DNA from: an uncultured Eubacteriales bacterium
GTDB lineage: Bacteria > Bacillota > Clostridia > Oscillospirales > CAG-382
Reading direction: 5' to 3'
DNA: 64,000 bases
Assembly: GCA_934479825.1 (NCBI GenBank)
Contig: CAKSOW010000012.1
Coordinates: forward strand, 3,214 to 67,213
Shown: piece by piece, positions 61,210 to 64,000 of the stretch
Position numbering within the stretch: position 1 is the first letter of the stretch
Layout: the number at the start of each line of letters is the position of its first letter
Notes under the pieces: model-generated
Seen by the model: the letters and a program-made list of their open reading frames with translations, nothing else
Databases searched by the model: none
Told to the model about the DNA's origin: nothing
Program-made: the position numbers and the translations under genes

Positions 61210-61893
61210 ATGTTCTGGATGTTTTCCAACATGCTGTTTTTGTTCTTGAAGCTTAGCGGCAATGCGAATTTTCCGCCACCTTTAAGCAAGGACGAGGAAA
61301 AAATGTATTTTGAAAGGTGCGGAAACGGGGATCCCGAAGCGCGCAGAATTCTCATTGAGCGCAATCTGCGGCTTGTGGCGCACATTGCCAAAAAATACTA
61401 TTATTCCGGCTGTGATAACGACGATTTAATTTCCATCGGCACTATCGGGCTTATCAAGGCTATCGATTCTTTTCATCCCGAAAGCGGCACGCGCTTTGCC
61501 ACATATGCCGGAAAATGCCTGCAAAACGAGATTCTTATGTTCTTCCGTTCGCAGAAGAAACAGGCTCTCGAATGCTCGCTTGGCGATGCGGTCGAAACCG
61601 ATAAAGACGGAAATCCGCTTACTTATATGGACATTATCTGCACAGAGGACGATATCGCCGAACGAATTGATTTGAAAATCAAGATTGAAAAAATGATGAA
61701 AGGGATTACCGCGCTTCTGACGCCTACCGAAAAGCAGATCATCGTGCTTCGGTACGGACTCGGCGGCGCAAAGCCGGTTACCCAACGCGAGGTGGCGGAA
61801 AAACTCGGCATTTCGCGGTCGTATGTATCCCGGCTGGAATCAGGCGCTATCGAAAAACTGAGGACGCACTTTGAAGAGGACAAAGTGAAGTAA
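61210..61893 (+). CDS. sigK: RNA polymerase sigma factor, sigma-K-like sporulation factor
   Basis: A 227-aa sigma factor with a hydrophobic pro-like N-terminus (MFSNMLFLFLKLSGNANFPP), region 2 (RRILIERNLRLVAHIAKKYY, DLISIGTIGLIKAIDSF) and region 4 (VTQREVAEKLGISRSYVSRL). The NFPPPLSKDEEKMYFERC start is diagnostic of SigK/SigE-type late sporulation sigma factors. The gene is continuous: no skin-type insertion is present. RBS GGAGG lies 8 bp upstream. It converges on rlmH with 4 bp between the stops. SigE remains an alternative name. Confidence 0.87.
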   Translation: MFWMFSNMLFLFLKLSGNANFPPPLSKDEEKMYFERCGNGDPEARRILIERNLRLVAHIAKKYYYSGCDNDDLISIGTIGLIKAIDSFHPESGTRFATYAGKCLQNEILMFFRSQKKQALECSLGDAVETDKDGNPLTYMDIICTEDDIAERIDLKIKIEKMMKGITALLTPTEKQIIVLRYGLGGAKPVTQREVAEKLGISRSYVSRLESGAIEKLRTHFEEDKVK

Positions 61894-61897
61894 ACCG

Positions 61898-62380
61898 CTA
61901 TTTGTGATATTTGTCGCCGTTCTGAATGCAAAAGGCGCGGTAGATCTGCTCGACCAGCATGACAGCCGCAAGTGAGTGTGCAAAAGTCATGCGAGACATG
62001 GAAAGCCGCATGTCGCACTCTTTTTTGAGCGATTCGTCCAGTCCATAGGAACTGCCGATCAAAAACACAATATCGGAAACGCCTTTTTCGGGCAGTTTTC
62101 CGAGCGTTTGTGCCAATTCTTCGGAGGAAAGCGATTTTCCCTCGATACAAAGCGCAATCTTATAGGCATTTTTGGGGAACGCGGCTTTTATCTTCTCCTT
62201 TTCGGCGGCAAGCGCCCGGACGATCTCTTTTTCGCCGGGAGAAGCGGGGAGCGGTTCGGGTTTTAAGCACTTCTCGGTAAACCGGCAGAAACGTCCCAAA
62301 CGTTTTTCGTATTCGTCCAACGCTTCCCGATAAAAGTGTTCTGTGGGAGCTCCTAAGTAGAGAAAGGTGATATTATACAT
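61898..62380 (-). CDS. rlmH: 23S rRNA pseudouridine-1915 N3-methyltransferase
   Basis: A 160-aa SPOUT methyltransferase acting on helix 69 of the ribosome. Family signatures are IALCIEGKSLSSEELA, the SAM-knot FLIGSSYGLDE, and the terminal AVMLVEQIYRAFCIQNGDKYHK. Length matches RlmH. Single-copy housekeeping gene, convergent with sigK. Confidence 0.96.
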   Translation of the reverse strand: MYNITFLYLGAPTEHFYREALDEYEKRLGRFCRFTEKCLKPEPLPASPGEKEIVRALAAEKEKIKAAFPKNAYKIALCIEGKSLSSEELAQTLGKLPEKGVSDIVFLIGSSYGLDESLKKECDMRLSMSRMTFAHSLAAVMLVEQIYRAFCIQNGDKYHK

Positions 62381-62428
62381 AATTTATCTCCGAAATTTGT
62401 GTAATCCGATTCAGATTGTTTGGTCTCG

Positions 62429-62457
62429 TTGACAGGCGGCAAAAAGGATGTTATAAT
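62429..62457 (+). promoter_or_regulatory. Promoter of the KDG kinase gene
   Basis: Perfect TTGACA, 17 bp, TATAAT, leaving a leader of about 90 nt. Confidence 0.85.
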
Positions 62458-62552
62458 GAATCACGGTAAAAACATTATACAGAGTTCGTTCGGAAAATGC
62501 AAGTACGAATCCGAAAATTTGTATTTTTTTGTAAAAAGAAAGGACAGATATC

Positions 62553-63584
62553 ATGGAAAAGAATTTTAGAACCGTTTGTTTCGGTGAGTTAATGCTTCGG
62601 TTACAGCCGAATCTTTACACCCGTTTTTTGCAGGCGAATTCGTTTGAAGCGACTTTCGGCGGCGGAGAAGCAAACGTATCGGTCTCGCTTGCCAATTTTG
62701 GCCTTGATTCGGCATATGTTTCCAAATTTCCGAAGCATGAAATCGGCCAGATGGCGGAAAATTCGCTGCGGAATTTCGGCGTAGACACATCTTCTGTGGT
62801 ACGCGGCGGCGACCGTATGGGCATATATTATATCGAAAAAGGCGCGTCGGTACGTCCGTCGAAAGTCATTTACGACAGAGCCTATTCGGCGATTGCGTTG
62901 GCTGAGCGGGAAGATTTTGACTGGGAGAAAATTCTGGACGGGGCCGATTGGTTCCACTTCACCGGCATCACGCCGGCTCTCGGAGACAATGTTGCGGAAA
63001 TCGTGCTTGACGCTTTGAAAGTCTGCAAGCAAAAGGGAATCAAGGTCAGCTGTGACCTGAATTACCGCAAGAAGTTATGGACGCGTGAAAAGGCAGGCAA
63101 AGTCATGGCTGAGCTTATGCCGTATGTCACGGTATGTATTGCCAACGAAGAGGATGCCGGAGACGTATTCGGCATTAAGGCGGAAAACACGGATGTAGAA
63201 AAAGGCGTTGTCAATCATGAGGCGTACAAGAGCGTAGCCAAACAGTTAAAGGACAGATTCGGCTTTGAAAAGGTTGCTATCACGTTGAGAGAGAGCCTTT
63301 CGGCCAACGATAACCGTTGGGCGGCGATGTTATATGACGGCGAGAACTATTGCTTCTCAAAGAAATATGATTTACATATTGTGGATCGTGTCGGCGGCGG
63401 AGATTCGTTCGGCGCAGGGCTGATCTATTCGCTCCTGACCGGCAAAGACACGAAAAGCGCAATCGATTTTGCCGTTGCGGCGTCGGCTTTGAAGCACACG
63501 ATTGAGGGGGACTACAACATGGTAACGGTTGCCGAGGTGGAATCCCTTTTGAAATCCGGCGGTTCCGGACGTGTCCAGCGGTAA
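62553..63584 (+). CDS. kdgK: 2-Dehydro-3-deoxygluconokinase (PfkB family)
   Basis: A 343-aa sugar kinase phosphorylating KDG in uronate/pectin breakdown. N-terminal CFGELMLRLQP, GGGEANVSVSLANFG substrate loop, and the C-terminal PfkB signature VDRVGGGDSFGAGLIYSLLT with the catalytic Asp. Size slightly above other PfkB kinases but normal for KdgK. Monocistronic, with its own promoter and a strong terminator. Fits a lifestyle on plant polysaccharides along with the GH2/GH78 operon. Confidence 0.9.
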   Translation: MEKNFRTVCFGELMLRLQPNLYTRFLQANSFEATFGGGEANVSVSLANFGLDSAYVSKFPKHEIGQMAENSLRNFGVDTSSVVRGGDRMGIYYIEKGASVRPSKVIYDRAYSAIALAEREDFDWEKILDGADWFHFTGITPALGDNVAEIVLDALKVCKQKGIKVSCDLNYRKKLWTREKAGKVMAELMPYVTVCIANEEDAGDVFGIKAENTDVEKGVVNHEAYKSVAKQLKDRFGFEKVAITLRESLSANDNRWAAMLYDGENYCFSKKYDLHIVDRVGGGDSFGAGLIYSLLTGKDTKSAIDFAVAASALKHTIEGDYNMVTVAEVESLLKSGGSGRVQR

Positions 63585-63611
63585 TATACCGGCACATGGA
63601 TTTGAATATTT

Positions 63612-63653
63612 TACGCCGCACGGTACAAATTTTTGTACCGTGCGGCGTTTTTA
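63612..63653 (+). terminator. Terminator of kdgK
   Basis: ACGCCGCACGGTACAAA and its complement around TTTTT, then a T-run. Confidence 0.85.
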
Positions 63654-63659
63654 TGTTTT

Positions 63660-64000
63660 TCGTTTTCCGAAAAGCATAAAAGAGGATTCTTGGGTTACTT
63701 TTCGCCTTTGCGAAAAGTAAGCAAAAGGGGGACGATTTTTACGTTCTTTTTGCTTCTGCAAAAAGAACCAAAAACAGCCGTGAGGGTTGCGACCCTCACG
63801 ACTCCCGGGGTGCGGTTCAAAGCTCTACACAAGTATGCTTTTTATAGAAATTGAAGTGGTTCGTGTCTAAAATAGCTTTCATGCTTTGAACCGGTGCGAG
63901 ACGGCGGTTTTACTGCGTAAGGATTTGTGGGTATTTATAAAAAGGCATGGTTTGATTTGGGTAAACAGTAGGCTATGTGTTTCATGAAATGGGAAAGTTT
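63660..64000 (+). repeat. Third copy of the hairpin-rich intergenic repeat (runs off the window)
   Basis: Same layout as the copy near 54170: GAAAAGCATAAAAGAG, a TTACTTTTCGC hairpin, a second CTTTTTGC hairpin, GTGAGGGTTGCGACCCTCAC, GACTCCCGGGGTGCGGTTCA, then TTTGAACCGGTGCGAG, ACTGCGTAAGGATTTGTG, and TATGTGTTTCATGAAATGGG. No coding gene is credible here. Confidence 0.8.

Noticed and set aside
61210..61893. Skin-type element interrupting sigK
   Set aside because: The sigma gene reads through as one frame with both DNA-binding regions present.

Overview
The window looks like chromosome from an uncultured, spore-forming, anaerobic gut or rumen Clostridia (Oscillospiraceae-like). Pointers are a sigma-K-type sporulation sigma factor, a YaaH-like LysM/GH18 protein, a GH2/GH78 glycosidase operon, an isoleucine T-box, cohesin/dockerin modules, and TTGACA-17-TATAAT promoters with strong GGAGG ribosome binding sites. 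Family assignments are from reading the translations; no search was run.

Layout. (1) 1-11,160: a peptide natural-product (RiPP) operon with an NHLM-type export apparatus (HlyD-like protein, C39 peptidase-ABC exporter, second ABC), a 78-aa protein coupled to a small sigma factor, five tandem Nif11-leader precursors (four intact, one with a decayed core), a radical SAM/SPASM maturase and a lipoprotein 5'-nucleotidase. (2) 11,295-14,417: aldo/keto reductase, then T-box-controlled threonine deaminase and RidA. (3) 14,568-40,319: a tRNA-Leu(CAG) gene split in its anticodon loop by about 25.6 kb of nested mobile DNA. The outer element (B) has 110-bp direct repeats, an intact tRNA-Leu(CAG), a tyrosine integrase, a cohesin-dockerin protein, a repressor, a lipoprotein and two related ATPases. 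A Tn4451-like mobilisable transposon (A, about 17.5 kb) sits inside it, with a TnpX-like serine recombinase, TnpV, possible TnpW, two ParB-like proteins, relaxase and accessory protein, and a cargo operon of HTH protein, 941-aa unknown protein, 1707-aa DEAH/DUF1998 helicase and NERD-helicase, which I read as a Druantia/DISARM-like candidate defence system. (4) 40,400-64,000: host genes for carbohydrate use (LacZ, rhamnosidase, FAD oxidoreductase, AraC, SDR, esterase, KDG kinase), RNA metabolism (RNase Y, RlmH), sporulation (SigK, YaaH), a MATE pump, an unusual sigma-factor fusion, and a family of hairpin-rich intergenic repeats.

How it fits together. The RiPP genes form a self-contained produce-modify-export unit with its own sigma factor. 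The host tRNA-Leu promoter now reads into the island, where a complete tRNA-Leu with the same anticodon lies about 250 bp downstream, so the island may replace the tRNA it broke. Element B appears to have entered first by tyrosine recombination at the anticodon loop; A then inserted just 3' of the tRNA carried by B and brought the helicase cargo.
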